Assembly: GCA_963719135.1 (NCBI GenBank)
Contig: CAVRAZ010000004.1
Location: 248,001 to 312,000 of the forward strand
Length of the DNA stretch: 64,000 bases
From: CAVRAZ01 sp963719135
Lineage (GTDB): Bacteria; Pseudomonadota; Gammaproteobacteria; DSM-19610
Reading direction: 5' to 3'
The notes under the pieces were generated by a model. That model was given only the letters and a program-made list of their open reading frames with translations. It was not told the DNA's origin and did not search any database. This document shows positions 33,324 to 42,566 of the stretch, in pieces (the stretch's first letter is position 1; every line of letters starts with the position of its first letter). A program made the position numbers and the translations under genes.

Positions 33324-34391
33324 TTACTCGAACAGGGTCAATACGCCCGTGTAACCATAGAGTTGTCGGCCGGCGATTTCGCCGTTGGCGAAAAATCCCA
33401 CCAGCGGAAAGTCTCCCAATTCATTGCGGATGAATTGCAGTTCGTCCGAATTGTCACCGAAGAGTTCCCGGCCGCGGCCGAGGCAGGTGCAGTAGACGCC
33501 GCCGCGCGGGGTGCCCGACAGCCGGGACTTCAGATCGTCCAGCATGCGCTGCAGGTCCTCCCAGGCGGATTTGCCGTCACGGCGGCAGAACTGCAGCTTG
33601 CGGCCGTTGGCCACCAGGTCGCCGATGGCGATGCGTTTTCCAGGTACGTCGATCCCAATCAGATTGCGCACGAGATAGTCGCCGGTGTCGGATTCCCGGA
33701 TCGGAAGGCCGACGAAGATGTAGCCGGCAACCCGGTTCAGGTCGCGTGACAGGATCTCGCCGATATCTTCTTTCAGCACATCGAGGGCCGGGCGATCGTC
33801 CAGACGATTGATGATGTTGTGGTCGCAATCGGTGATGCGGTGCTTGCCGGCGATCGGGCTGCAACCCTGGGATACGGCCGTGCACAGAGCCACCCGCTCG
33901 TTGAATACGATGCCGGACAGGCCGCCTTCGGTCACTTCGTCGGCCAGTTGCGGGTGCGCGCCGTGCGACGAGGTCAGGCCACCCACCAGGTAACCGCCGG
34001 GCAGTTCATTGGCGAGTTGACCGATCAGAGCCGGCAGGTTGCCGTTGGCGGGGTCACCGTGCACCAGGCCGGTGTGGGTCGCGGAGCCGGCGAGCCAGCG
34101 GGACCAGTCGCCGGGCAGGTGATCGGCGGCGCGATTATAGAAGTGCAGTACGCGGAAGCTGTCGTCGGGGAGTTCCGCGAGCATCACGGCCATGGCCGCC
34201 GAATCGTAGTACTCCTTGCCCGTGGCGCAGATCCCCATGCCGACGGTTCCCACCCAGTGTTGCACGCCGGTTTCATGGCGCAGGCGTTCCAGGATGGGGC
34301 CGGCCAGATCAGCGAACAGATCGGTCAGGTACAGGAAACCCAGGTTGGTGCCCGGCGGTACATACCCGACCTGCTGGAGGCATTGCTCCAC
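33324..34391 (-). CDS. FIST-domain signal transduction protein
   Basis: FIST proteins are predicted cytoplasmic small-ligand sensors. The 355-residue frame shows the N-domain (LGFLYLTDLFADLAG, HWVGTVGMGICATG) and the FIST C-domain (YIFVGLPIRE, GGVYCTCLGRGRELFG and FPLVGFFANGEIAG). The start is uncertain: GTG 34391 is used, yet the frame upstream still reads like FIST (ERAITSNAAQFLLGHTQSPD) for about 25 codons without any ATG, GTG or TTG before a TGA. The true start may be a rare codon, or the 5' end may be damaged. Confidence 0.83.
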   Translation of the reverse strand: MEQCLQQVGYVPPGTNLGFLYLTDLFADLAGPILERLRHETGVQHWVGTVGMGICATGKEYYDSAAMAVMLAELPDDSFRVLHFYNRAADHLPGDWSRWLAGSATHTGLVHGDPANGNLPALIGQLANELPGGYLVGGLTSSHGAHPQLADEVTEGGLSGIVFNERVALCTAVSQGCSPIAGKHRITDCDHNIINRLDDRPALDVLKEDIGEILSRDLNRVAGYIFVGLPIRESDTGDYLVRNLIGIDVPGKRIAIGDLVANGRKLQFCRRDGKSAWEDLQRMLDDLKSRLSGTPRGGVYCTCLGRGRELFGDNSDELQFIRNELGDFPLVGFFANGEIAGRQLYGYTGVLTLFE

Positions 34392-34539
34392 TGCCGCTTC
34401 CCAGTCGGGCGACTGGGTGTGTCCAAGCAGAAACTGGGCCGCGTTCGAGGTGATGGCGCGCTCCGGGAGGCCAGTCAGCGGTTGTCCGGGCCGGCGTGCA
34501 TCCGTCGCCGTCGACGACGGCCCGGTTCATTGCGGATCA

Positions 34540-35418
34540 TCAGGCGGACTTCTTTTCCTGCATCATGCGTTCGATGATCGGCGCGAGGATGATTTCCATC
34601 GCGAACCCCATTTTGCCGCCGGGCACCACAAGCGAATTGCGCCGCGACATAAACGAGTCCTTCAGCATGCCGAGCAGATAGGGGAAGTCGACGTTCTGCT
34701 TCTTCGGATCGCGGAAGCGGATGACCACGAAGCTTTCATCCGGCGTCGGTATGTCGCGCGCAATGAACGGGTTGGACGTGTCCACGGTCGGCACGCGCTG
34801 GAAATTGATGTCGGTACGCGAGAACTGCGGCGTGATGTAGTGCACGTAGTCGTACATGCGACGCAGAATGGTATCGGTGACTGCTTCGGCCGAGTAGCCG
34901 CGCTGGGCGCAGTCGCGATGGATTTTCTGGATCCATTCGAGGTTGACGATGGGCACCACGCCGATCAGCATGTCAACGTACTGGGCGGCATTGACCGAGC
35001 CGTCCACCGCGCCGCCGTGCAGCCCCTCGTAGAACAGCAGGTCAGTGCCGGGCGGAATGCTCTCCCAGGGCGTGAACTCGCCGGGTTTCTGTCCGAAGGG
35101 CTTTGCCTCCTCGTCGCTGTGGAGGTAATAGCGACGCTGGCAACTGCCGGTCTCGCCGTAGATCTTGAAGGTTTCCTCGAGCTTTTCGAACAGGTTGGCT
35201 TCGGGGCCGAAATGGCTGAAATTGGGATTGCCTTGGTCTTCGGCCTGCTGCATCGCCACCTTCATCTGGGCCCGGTCGTTGCGGTGAAAGCTGTCGCCCT
35301 CGATGACGGCGGGATTGAGGCCGTCGCGCAGGAAAATGTGTTCGAACGCAACCTTCACCGTCGTCGTGCCGGCTCCCGACGAGCCCGTAACCGCGATAAC
35401 CGGGTGCTTCTTGGACAT
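34540..35418 (-). CDS. prk: Phosphoribulokinase (proteobacterial class I)
   Basis: Phosphorylates ribulose 5-phosphate to ribulose 1,5-bisphosphate, the substrate of RuBisCO. The start at 35418 follows GAGGAG by 5 bases and gives 292 residues, the class I length. Walker A is GSSGAGTTT (about 11-19), followed by EGDSFHRNDR and the lid/active-site regions LLFYEGLHGGA and PIVNLEWIQKIHRD. No RuBisCO or other Calvin-cycle gene is present in the window. PrkB homologues also occur in non-autotrophs, so autotrophy is not proved. Confidence 0.93.
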   Translation of the reverse strand: MSKKHPVIAVTGSSGAGTTTVKVAFEHIFLRDGLNPAVIEGDSFHRNDRAQMKVAMQQAEDQGNPNFSHFGPEANLFEKLEETFKIYGETGSCQRRYYLHSDEEAKPFGQKPGEFTPWESIPPGTDLLFYEGLHGGAVDGSVNAAQYVDMLIGVVPIVNLEWIQKIHRDCAQRGYSAEAVTDTILRRMYDYVHYITPQFSRTDINFQRVPTVDTSNPFIARDIPTPDESFVVIRFRDPKKQNVDFPYLLGMLKDSFMSRRNSLVVPGGKMGFAMEIILAPIIERMMQEKKSA

Positions 35419-35631
35419 ACCAGTCTCCTCGACTAACAGATTTTGAATTCGGTTCTCACCAATTCGGTACACCCCGGGGTTGAGGGGCGCGGCGTCAGGC
35501 TCAACTGCCCCTGCCCGAAGGCGCCGCAAGCGGATCTCCGGCGGACCGGACGCCGGCGCGAACCGCGTATTGAACCATTTTTCGCCCTATGGCGCCAAAC
35601 GCATCGTAAATAGCGGTATCAAAATTGATTA

Positions 35632-36369
35632 TCAGGTGCCGCGCGGGGGCCGGCCCGCCGCTTCGGCGCATTTGATGAAGATCAGATCGCGCACCACGTG
35701 TCCGAGCCGCTGACCGCGTTGTTCGAACTTGGTCAGCGGCCGGTGCGCCGGGCGTTCGGCGTACCGGCCGGAGCCGGCGAGATTGCTGAACGCCCCGCTT
35801 GTCTCCACCACTTCCAACATCCGTTCGGCATAGGGCACCCAGTCGGTCGCCATATGGAACAGGCCGCCGGGCGACAGCTTGCGCGCGGCCAGCGCCACGA
35901 AATCCGGCTGCAGAATGCGCCGCTTGTGGTGTTTGGTCTTGGGCCAGGGATCGGGGAATAACAGCAGTATCCGCGACAGCGCGCCATCGGCGACATGCGC
36001 GCGCAGCACTTCGACCGCGTCCTCGCAGCAGACCCGTACGTTGTCGATGCCCTGTTCATCAAGCGTTCGCAGCAGGCGGCCCACGCCGGGCCGATGCACT
36101 TCGATGCCGAGAAAATGCCGGTCGGGTGCGGCGGCGGCCATGGCAGCGAGCGTCGCTCCATTGCCGAATCCTATTTCCAGCGTGACCGGCGCACGCGACC
36201 CGAATGCCGCATCGAGGTCGGCCGTCTGTCCGGGGTCGAGGCCGTACACCGGCCACAGCGTTTCCAGTGCGCGCTGTTGCGAAAGCGTCAGGCGGCCTTC
36301 GCGGCGCACGAACGAGCGAATGCGCCGGGTCCGCGACGCTGCGTCAGGGTTGTTCGCGGTCTGGTTCAT
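35632..36369 (-). CDS. trmB: tRNA (guanine-N7)-methyltransferase
   Basis: Makes m7G46 in tRNA using SAM. From the ATG at 36369 the protein has about 245 residues; an ATG at 36414 adds 15 uncertain residues. The SAM-binding motif LEIGFGNGATL, IEVHRPGVG, LLLFPDPWPKTKHHKRR and the end LTKFEQRGQRLGHVVRDL are all diagnostic. It follows thiG on the same strand, an order common in gammaproteobacteria. Confidence 0.95.
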   Translation of the reverse strand: MNQTANNPDAASRTRRIRSFVRREGRLTLSQQRALETLWPVYGLDPGQTADLDAAFGSRAPVTLEIGFGNGATLAAMAAAAPDRHFLGIEVHRPGVGRLLRTLDEQGIDNVRVCCEDAVEVLRAHVADGALSRILLLFPDPWPKTKHHKRRILQPDFVALAARKLSPGGLFHMATDWVPYAERMLEVVETSGAFSNLAGSGRYAERPAHRPLTKFEQRGQRLGHVVRDLIFIKCAEAAGRPPRGT

Positions 36370-36502
36370 AGCACGAGGTGCCGGCCTGGTCAGTGTGCCC
36401 TTCTTTTCGCGCATTGCCGGATCGGGTCACGGCTGAACGGTTCTCGACGCCGGCGCCCGTCGCGTTCTCTGCGGTCGGCCATTCGCTTGTCGCTCCGAAG
36501 AC

Positions 36503-37318
36503 CTACAGAAACATTCCGTCGATCGGCGAGGACGCGCTCGCGAAACGTTTGCGCGGTATACGCCCGGCGAGATAGGACTCGCGTCCGGCTTCGATGGCTT
36601 TCTTCATGGCCGACGCCATCAGGACCGGGTTGCGCGCACCGGCGATCGCCGTATTCATCAGCACGCCGTCACAGCCCAACTCCATGGCGATGGCCGCGTC
36701 GGACGCGCAGCCGACGCCGGCGTCGACCAGGATCGGAACCTGGGCGTTTTCGACGATGGTGCGGATGTTGTAGGGGTTGCGAATACCCAATCCGGAGCCG
36801 ATCGGCGCCGCCAGCGGCATCACTGCGACGCAGCCCATCGCTTCGAAGCGTTTGGCCATGATCGGGTCGTCGTTGGTATAGACCATGACCTTGAAGCCGT
36901 CCGCGATCAGCGTCTCGGTGGCTTGCAGCGTCTGCACGACGTCGGGGAACAGAGTCTTTTCGTCGCCCAGTACCTCCAGCTTCACAAGATCGTGGCCGTC
37001 GAGCAGTTCCCGCGCCAGGCGGCAGGTGCGCACGGCATCCTCGGCCGTGTAACAGCCGGCGGTGTTGGGCAGATAGGTATAGCGGTCCAGCGGCAGTGTA
37101 TCCAGCAGGTTCGCTTCTCCCGGTTTCTGGCCGATATTCGTACGGCGGATGGCGACCGTGATGATCTGCGCGCCGCTGGCTTCGACTGCCAGACGGGTTT
37201 CTTCCATGTCCTTGTACTTGCCCGTGCCGACCAGCAGGCGCGACTCGTAGCGATCGCCGTCGATGATCAGTGCGTCGTCGGCCGGGTTCGGCGTGAAAGC
37301 GTTCATGACTGTGGACAT
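36503..37318 (-). CDS. thiG: Thiazole synthase
   Basis: Builds the thiazole phosphate of thiamine from DXP, dehydroglycine and ThiS-thiocarboxylate. The 271-residue TIM-barrel shows RLLVGTGKYKD, the Schiff-base lysine in LVKLEVLGDEKTLFPD, and the phosphate-binding APIGSGLGI and LVDAGVGCASDAA segments. It lies 16 bases after thiS. No TPP riboswitch precedes thiS, as only about 60 bases separate it from the divergent gene. Confidence 0.95.
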   Translation of the reverse strand: MSTVMNAFTPNPADDALIIDGDRYESRLLVGTGKYKDMEETRLAVEASGAQIITVAIRRTNIGQKPGEANLLDTLPLDRYTYLPNTAGCYTAEDAVRTCRLARELLDGHDLVKLEVLGDEKTLFPDVVQTLQATETLIADGFKVMVYTNDDPIMAKRFEAMGCVAVMPLAAPIGSGLGIRNPYNIRTIVENAQVPILVDAGVGCASDAAIAMELGCDGVLMNTAIAGARNPVLMASAMKKAIEAGRESYLAGRIPRKRFASASSPIDGMFL

Positions 37319-37334
37319 TGCAGGTTCCTTGAGG

Positions 37335-37535
37335 TTAACCCCCGCCGATCGCCTGGACGATTTCGACCCGGTCGCCGGGTTGCAGCACGTAACGCGGCAA
37401 TTCGCCGCGCGGCACGATTTCCAGGTTGACCTCGACCGCCAATCGCCTGTTCTGGAGGCCCAGGCGTTCGATCAGCTCACCGGCCTTCAGGCCATCGGGC
37501 AGCTCGCGGGTCTCGCCGTTGATCGTCAGTTGCAT
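37335..37535 (-). CDS. thiS: Sulfur-carrier protein ThiS
   Basis: A 66-residue ubiquitin-like sulfur carrier whose C-terminal glycine is adenylated and thiocarboxylated. The end QAIGGG supplies the required Gly-Gly, and MQLTINGETRELPDG and LAVEVNLEIVPRGE match the family. First gene of thiSG-trmB, divergent from the acyl-CoA synthetase gene. Confidence 0.93.
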   Translation of the reverse strand: MQLTINGETRELPDGLKAGELIERLGLQNRRLAVEVNLEIVPRGELPRYVLQPGDRVEIVQAIGGG

Positions 37536-37595
37536 GGGCCGCTATTCTACCGGAAAAGTTGCGTTTCAAGTGATTGTCTGCGGAAATAGAGGGTT

Positions 37596-39419
37596 ATGAG
37601 TGACTGGCAGGAAGATCTGATCGGCGTGGAAGCCGCCGGTACGGTGGACGGGCTATTCCGCGAGCGTGTCAGGCGCAGTCCCGAGCGAGTCGCGTACCGG
37701 GCATTTGACCGCGAGCAGCAATGCTGGGTCGACCACAGTTGGGAGGACACCGCCCGTTCGGTCGGACGCTGGCGGGCGGCGCTGCGCGCCGAGGGTTTCG
37801 CGGACGGCGACCGCGTCGCGATCCGGTTGCGCAACGGCGTGGAATGGGTCTGGTTCGATCAGGCTGCACACGCCGAGGGCCTGGTGACGGTGCCGTTGTA
37901 CACCGAGGACCGGCCGGACAATGTCGCCTACGTGATCGCGGATGCGGCGGTCCGGGCGCTGCTGGTGCTCAACCTGGCGCAATGGGAAAAGGTCGCGCCA
38001 GCGCTCGCCGGGACGGACAGCCTCGAGCGGGTGCTGATTCTGGAGGCTTGCGAACACCACCGCAAATCCCAGGCGTTGGCCGCCGACGAGCGACTGCGCT
38101 TTGTCGACGACTGGCTGTCTGCGGGGTCGGTGTCGCTCGAGAAGCGCGCCGCCGATCCCCGTTCGCTCGCGGCGATCGTCTATACGTCCGGCACCACCGG
38201 GCGACCCAAGGGCGTCATGCTGAGTCACGTCAATATTCTGTCGATCGCGCACGCCGCCGCGGTTGCGGTCGACTGCTACCAGCAGGATCTGTTCCTCTCG
38301 TTCCTGCCGCTGTCCCATACCCTGGAATCGACCGGCGGCTATTGCCTGCCGATGATGGCCGGTGCCACGGTAGCGTATGCGCGTTCGGTCAATTTGCTGG
38401 CCGAGGACCTGGTGACCGTACAGCCGACGGTGCTTATCGCGGTGCCGCGTATCTTCGAGCGCGTGCACGAGCGCATCATGGCGCAGTTGCACAAGGCATC
38501 GCCGCTGGCGCGGGGGCTGTTTCATCTGACCGTCAGGGCAGGCTGGCGCCGATTTCTCCGTCAACAGCGCCGTTGCGACTGGCGGCCGTCCCTGTTGCTG
38601 CATCCGCTGCTCAACGCGCTGGTCGCGCGGAAGATCGGTGCCAGGTTCGGCGGCCGCCTGCGCTACGCGGTCAGCGGCGGTGCGGCGCTGCCGGCGGCGA
38701 TTTCGCGGACGTTCATCGGTCTCGGCGTCCACATCCTGCAGGGCTACGGCCTGACGGAGACCAGTCCCGTAATCAGTGTCAACCGGCCCGCGAACAATGA
38801 TCCCGCCAGTGTCGGCGAACCTTTGCCGGGCGTCGAGGTGCGGATCGGCGACAATGACGAACTCCAGGTGAAAGGCCCGGGCATCATGCTCGGCTACTGG
38901 AACAACCACGCCGCCACCCGCGCCATGATCGACGCCGACGGCTGGCTGCACACCGGCGACCAGGCGCGTATCCAGGACCGCCGCGTCTACATTACCGGCC
39001 GCATCAAGGACATCCTGGTGCTGTCCAATGGCGAAAAGGTACCGCCCGCTGACATGGAGTCTGCGATCCTGCTCGATCCGCTCATCGACCAGGTATTGGT
39101 CGTCGGTGAAGGCCGCTCCTGCCTGGCTGCGCTGGCCGTGGTCAATCCGGACGCCTGGTTCGGTGTGGCGAAGGAACTCGGGCTGGACCCCTATGACGAC
39201 GCGAGTCTGCAGAACGAGCGGCTGCACAAGAAGGTGCTGGCCGGCATTCAGGATCGGTTGCGCGGCTTTCCGGGGTACGCCAAGGTGCGCCGGGTCCGCC
39301 TGTTGCGCGATGCCTGGACCGTGGAAAACGGTCTGATGACGCCTACGCTCAAGCTCAAACGGGCGCGGATACTCGAGGAACTGGCCGGGGAGGTGGAGGC
39401 CATGTACCGCGACGCATGA
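37596..39419 (+). CDS. Long-chain acyl-CoA synthetase (AMP-forming)
   Basis: A 607-residue ANL-superfamily enzyme activating fatty acids as acyl-AMP and then acyl-CoA. The P-loop IVYTSGTTGRPKGVM is at about residues 196-210, LQGYGLTETSP (A5) at about 382, GWLHTGDQARI (A7) near 449 and GRIKDILVLSNGEKVPP (A8) near 467. The AMP-forming FAA1-type layout with an extended N-domain fits long-chain substrates, though specificity is not readable. No signal peptide. Confidence 0.91.
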   Translation: MSDWQEDLIGVEAAGTVDGLFRERVRRSPERVAYRAFDREQQCWVDHSWEDTARSVGRWRAALRAEGFADGDRVAIRLRNGVEWVWFDQAAHAEGLVTVPLYTEDRPDNVAYVIADAAVRALLVLNLAQWEKVAPALAGTDSLERVLILEACEHHRKSQALAADERLRFVDDWLSAGSVSLEKRAADPRSLAAIVYTSGTTGRPKGVMLSHVNILSIAHAAAVAVDCYQQDLFLSFLPLSHTLESTGGYCLPMMAGATVAYARSVNLLAEDLVTVQPTVLIAVPRIFERVHERIMAQLHKASPLARGLFHLTVRAGWRRFLRQQRRCDWRPSLLLHPLLNALVARKIGARFGGRLRYAVSGGAALPAAISRTFIGLGVHILQGYGLTETSPVISVNRPANNDPASVGEPLPGVEVRIGDNDELQVKGPGIMLGYWNNHAATRAMIDADGWLHTGDQARIQDRRVYITGRIKDILVLSNGEKVPPADMESAILLDPLIDQVLVVGEGRSCLAALAVVNPDAWFGVAKELGLDPYDDASLQNERLHKKVLAGIQDRLRGFPGYAKVRRVRLLRDAWTVENGLMTPTLKLKRARILEELAGEVEAMYRDA

Positions 39420-39733
39420 AGGGCCGGTACCGAGCCCGAGCGGGACCCTGGTAACCTATGTGGGTTTGGTTCAATGGGTCTTATTCAGAGGGTTAACCGA
39501 TCGCGATTCCATTGGGTCGGATCCCGTCAATAGACCGCATCGCCTCGACCGAGATGCCGTCAAGTCCGCTGGCGACGGCGCGGTCAACCGCGGGCATCGA
39601 CCCGGCACCGACGGAGGCAGCGGTGCGAGCGCGCGACCACTTTCGCCGCGGATTCTCCGCCGCGGATAATTGCCCTTTGAACGGTGTCATGCCAAAAATT
39701 CCCGTGTACACTATCGAAAACTTCGCTCTACAC
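39420..39733. other. Intergenic region upstream of tRNA-Gly
   Basis: A 314-base stretch with no credible gene. A possible -10 box TACACT lies about 18 bases before the tRNA; the -35 is not convincing. Short frames on both strands here have no family resemblance. Confidence 0.5.
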
Positions 39734-39807
39734 GCGGGTGTGGTTCAATGGTAGAACCTCAGCTTCCCAAGCTGATGACGTGGGTTCGATTCCCATCACC
39801 CGCTCCA
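39734..39807 (+). tRNA. tRNA-Gly (anticodon CCC)
   Basis: A 74-nt tRNA with acceptor stem GCGGGTG/CACCCGC, discriminator T and encoded CCA. The D arm contains TTCAATGGTAGAA; the anticodon stem TCAGC/GCTGA encloses loop TTCCCAA, giving anticodon CCC. The T arm GTGGG-TTCGATT-CCCAT is standard. It decodes GGG. Confidence 0.97.
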
Positions 39808-39862
39808 TCCAACGCGCGATGACGGCGCAACAGCACGCATAGGAACAAGCAAAGGTTGGTCC

Positions 39863-41989
39863 ATGGGAAAAATTATCCGCTTCATATTGTTTTCGATTGC
39901 CGGTCTGTTCGCGCTGGTGTTGATCGCATCGGTCGCGCTCCCGTTTCTGGTCGATCCGAATGATTTCAAGGACGACATCGCCCGCGTCGTGCGGCAAAAG
40001 ACCGGGCGTACCCTGACGCTGGAAGGCAATCTGGCGTTGTCGATTTTCCCCTGGCTGGGGCTCGAACTGGGGGCGGCGAAGCTCAGCAACGCGCCCGGCT
40101 TCGGCGCCGAACCCTTCGCTGCGGTACAGCGGGCGCGAATCCGGGTCAAATTATTGCCGCTGCTGAAGAAAAAGGTCGAGATGGACACTGTGGAGCTGGA
40201 CGGCCTGGTCCTGAACCTGGAAAAGAACGCCCGGGCGCAGACCAATTGGGCTGATCTTGCCGGCGAATCCGCCCAGGGCGAAGCCGAGAAACCCGCGGAA
40301 GGCGCGCCGCCGGGCGCGCGTCTGGCGGGTTTCGCCATCGGCGGGTTGCAGATCAAGGATGCCCGCGTGGTCTGGGATGATCTTTCCACGGACACGCGCT
40401 ATGTGCTGTCACCGTTGTCGTTGAAGACCGGGGCGGTCGCACCGGGGGAACCGGTGTCGGTCGGCCTGCAATTGCATGCGGTGGGCACCAAGTCCGCGAT
40501 CAAGGGAGACGCGGCATTTGCCGGCGAGTTGGCCGTTTCGCAGGATTTTCAGCAAATATCCGTCAGGGGCGCGGATCTGTCCGTGGACTTTTCCGGCGAG
40601 GGTGTGCCCGGCGGGCAGATCAAGGGCAGCGTCAAGAGCGACATCAGTCTCGATCTCAATGCGCAGACATTGAGCGTCAAGCAATTGGTGGTTTCGGCGT
40701 TGGGCATCACGCTCGAAGGCAGGCTGTCCGGCGACAAGGTGCTTGAGGATTCGCGCACCGTCAGCGGGGATCTGAAAATCACGCCATTCAATCCCCGCGA
40801 GTTGCTCGTCAACCTGAATGGTTCCGCACCCGCGATCTCCGACGCCGCTGCCCTGCATCAGGCGGATGCGCGCTGGGCGTTTCGGCTGGCCGGAAACAGT
40901 GTCGACGTCAACGACCTGCTCGCTCATCTCGATGACACAACGCTCGAAGGCAAGCTGGCCGTGACCGACTTGCGGACGCAGGCCGTCCGCTTTGATCTCG
41001 CCGTGGACCAGATCGATCTGGATCGTTATCTGCCTCCGCCCGCCCAAACCCAGACGGTCACCCCCGCGCAGGCGCCGGCGACGGCGCCCGCGGCGTTGCC
41101 GCTCGATGCCTTGCGCAGCCTGAACCTCAACGGCACGCTGAAGATCCGAACCCTCAAGGCGTATCAACTGCGCAGTCAGAACGTCGAAATGACCGTGGTC
41201 GCGGCCGGTGGCAAAGTACGCGTCAATCCCGCCAAAGCGCGGTTGTACGATGGCGCTTATGACGGGGACGTTAGCCTGGAAGTGCAGGGTGAGAAACTGC
41301 GCGTGTCCATGGACGAAAGTCTGAGCGACGTCAACATCGGCGCTTTGCTCGCGGACATGACCGGCAAGGATCGCGTGACCGGAACGCTGAATGCCGCGGC
41401 CAAGTTCACCGGCACCGGCGCGACGCCGGATGCGATCAAGAAAACGCTGAGCGGAAATCTGGCACTGGCTTTTACCGACGGCGCCGTGAAGGGCGTGAAC
41501 CTGATCCGCGTCGTACGCGAGGCGCAGGCGGTCCTCAAGGGCAAGCCCTATACCGAAAAGACCCAGGTCGAGCAGACCGATTTTTCGACGATGAGCGCAA
41601 CCGCCAATGTCAACAACGGCATCATCCGGAACGACGACCTGGACGCCAAGAGCCCGCTGCTGCGCGTTCAAGGCAAGGGCATGGTCGATCTGGGTCGGGA
41701 GTCCATCAACTATCTGTTGACCACCACGATCGTCGGCAGTCTGGAAGGCCAGGGCGGCAAGGAAATATCAGAACTCGCGGGTATTCCCATTCCCATCGAG
41801 GTCAACGGCACTTTCAGTTCGCCGCGCTACAAACCCCGGCTGGACGTGGCCCTGAAGCAGGTCGCCGGCGATAAGGTCAAACAGGCGGTCGAGGAAAAGA
41901 AGGGAGAGCTGAAAGAAAAGGCGCAGGAAAAACTGCAGAAGCAGCTCGACAAGAGACTTGACGGCAAGTTGAAGGGTCTTTTCAATTAG
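39863..41989 (+). CDS. AsmA-family protein
   Basis: A 708-residue inner-membrane-anchored periplasmic protein of the AsmA/TamB-like repeating beta-groove type, implicated in lipid transport and outer-membrane assembly. An N-terminal helix (about 5-27, IRFILFSIAGLFALVLIASV) is followed by the AsmA signature region (TGRTLTLEGNLALSIFPWLG, about 48-67). The C-terminal AsmA_2 region (FTDGAVKGVNLIRVV, about 531-545) follows, and a charged helical tail rich in K and E ends the protein. Confidence 0.92.
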   Translation: MGKIIRFILFSIAGLFALVLIASVALPFLVDPNDFKDDIARVVRQKTGRTLTLEGNLALSIFPWLGLELGAAKLSNAPGFGAEPFAAVQRARIRVKLLPLLKKKVEMDTVELDGLVLNLEKNARAQTNWADLAGESAQGEAEKPAEGAPPGARLAGFAIGGLQIKDARVVWDDLSTDTRYVLSPLSLKTGAVAPGEPVSVGLQLHAVGTKSAIKGDAAFAGELAVSQDFQQISVRGADLSVDFSGEGVPGGQIKGSVKSDISLDLNAQTLSVKQLVVSALGITLEGRLSGDKVLEDSRTVSGDLKITPFNPRELLVNLNGSAPAISDAAALHQADARWAFRLAGNSVDVNDLLAHLDDTTLEGKLAVTDLRTQAVRFDLAVDQIDLDRYLPPPAQTQTVTPAQAPATAPAALPLDALRSLNLNGTLKIRTLKAYQLRSQNVEMTVVAAGGKVRVNPAKARLYDGAYDGDVSLEVQGEKLRVSMDESLSDVNIGALLADMTGKDRVTGTLNAAAKFTGTGATPDAIKKTLSGNLALAFTDGAVKGVNLIRVVREAQAVLKGKPYTEKTQVEQTDFSTMSATANVNNGIIRNDDLDAKSPLLRVQGKGMVDLGRESINYLLTTTIVGSLEGQGGKEISELAGIPIPIEVNGTFSSPRYKPRLDVALKQVAGDKVKQAVEEKKGELKEKAQEKLQKQLDKRLDGKLKGLFN

Positions 41990-42098
41990 CAGCAGTGTCC
42001 TGCCCGGTTGCGCGCTGGCGATTGCGCTTGCTGTTGCCGGCGCCGGCGCCGGCGAAATCCGCCAGGTCTCGGTCGAGCGGCAGGGTGACGTTTACCGG

Positions 42099-42548
42099 AT
42101 GGAGGTCGATGCACTGGTGCAGGCGCCCGCCGCGCGGGTGCGCGCGCGCCTGACCGACTATGCACACCTCGCTCGGCTGAACGGCGCCATCAAGTCAAGC
42201 CGGGTCCTCGCCAATACCGGCCCCGGCCAATACCAGGTGCGTATCGTCACCCGTGCCTGCGTCTGGTTCTTCTGCCGCACCGTCAAGCAGGTGCAATCGG
42301 TGCACGAAGCCGGCGACGGTTGGATCGATGTGCGCGTGATTCCCGAGCTGAGCGATTTCAAGCAGGGATGGGCGCACTTCCACATCCTGGCCGAAGGCGC
42401 CCCCACGCGTGTTCTGATCGTCTCCGAAGTCGAGCCGGATTTTTGGATTCCGCCGGTGATCGGACCCTGGCTGATCAAGCGCAAGCTGCGCTCCGAGATG
42501 CTCGAAACGGTGGCGAATCTGGAAACGCAAGCCCACGAGGCGCAGTAG
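42099..42548 (+). CDS. SRPBCC-fold (START/cyclase-like) protein with a start-less signal region upstream
   Basis: The 149-residue frame has a polyketide-cyclase/START-type ligand-binding fold: LTDYAHLARLNGAIKSSRVL, CVWFFCRTVKQVQ and EVEPDFWIPPVIGPWLIKRK. The ATG at 42099 is inside the domain. The same frame upstream encodes a typical signal peptide (SVLPGCALAIALAVAGAGAG) and the missing first strand (VSVERQGDVYR), but contains no ATG, GTG or TTG. An ATT at 41985, with GAAGGG 10 bases before it, is the only suitable codon. The real product is therefore probably exported and about 187 residues, begun at a rare start or disrupted by an indel. Confidence 0.78.
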   Translation: MEVDALVQAPAARVRARLTDYAHLARLNGAIKSSRVLANTGPGQYQVRIVTRACVWFFCRTVKQVQSVHEAGDGWIDVRVIPELSDFKQGWAHFHILAEGAPTRVLIVSEVEPDFWIPPVIGPWLIKRKLRSEMLETVANLETQAHEAQ

Positions 42549-42566
42549 CGCGATGCGTTCCCCTGC

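Noticed and set aside
37536..37595. TPP riboswitch upstream of thiSG
   Set aside because: Only about 60 bases separate thiS from the divergent gene, and no THI-box sequence can be seen.
37653..39227. A 524-codon antisense frame opposite the acyl-CoA synthetase; similar long frames at 40409-41671 and 42195-43736
   Set aside because: Shadows of well-identified genes on the plus strand; no motifs, unusual His/Arg/Gln-rich composition.
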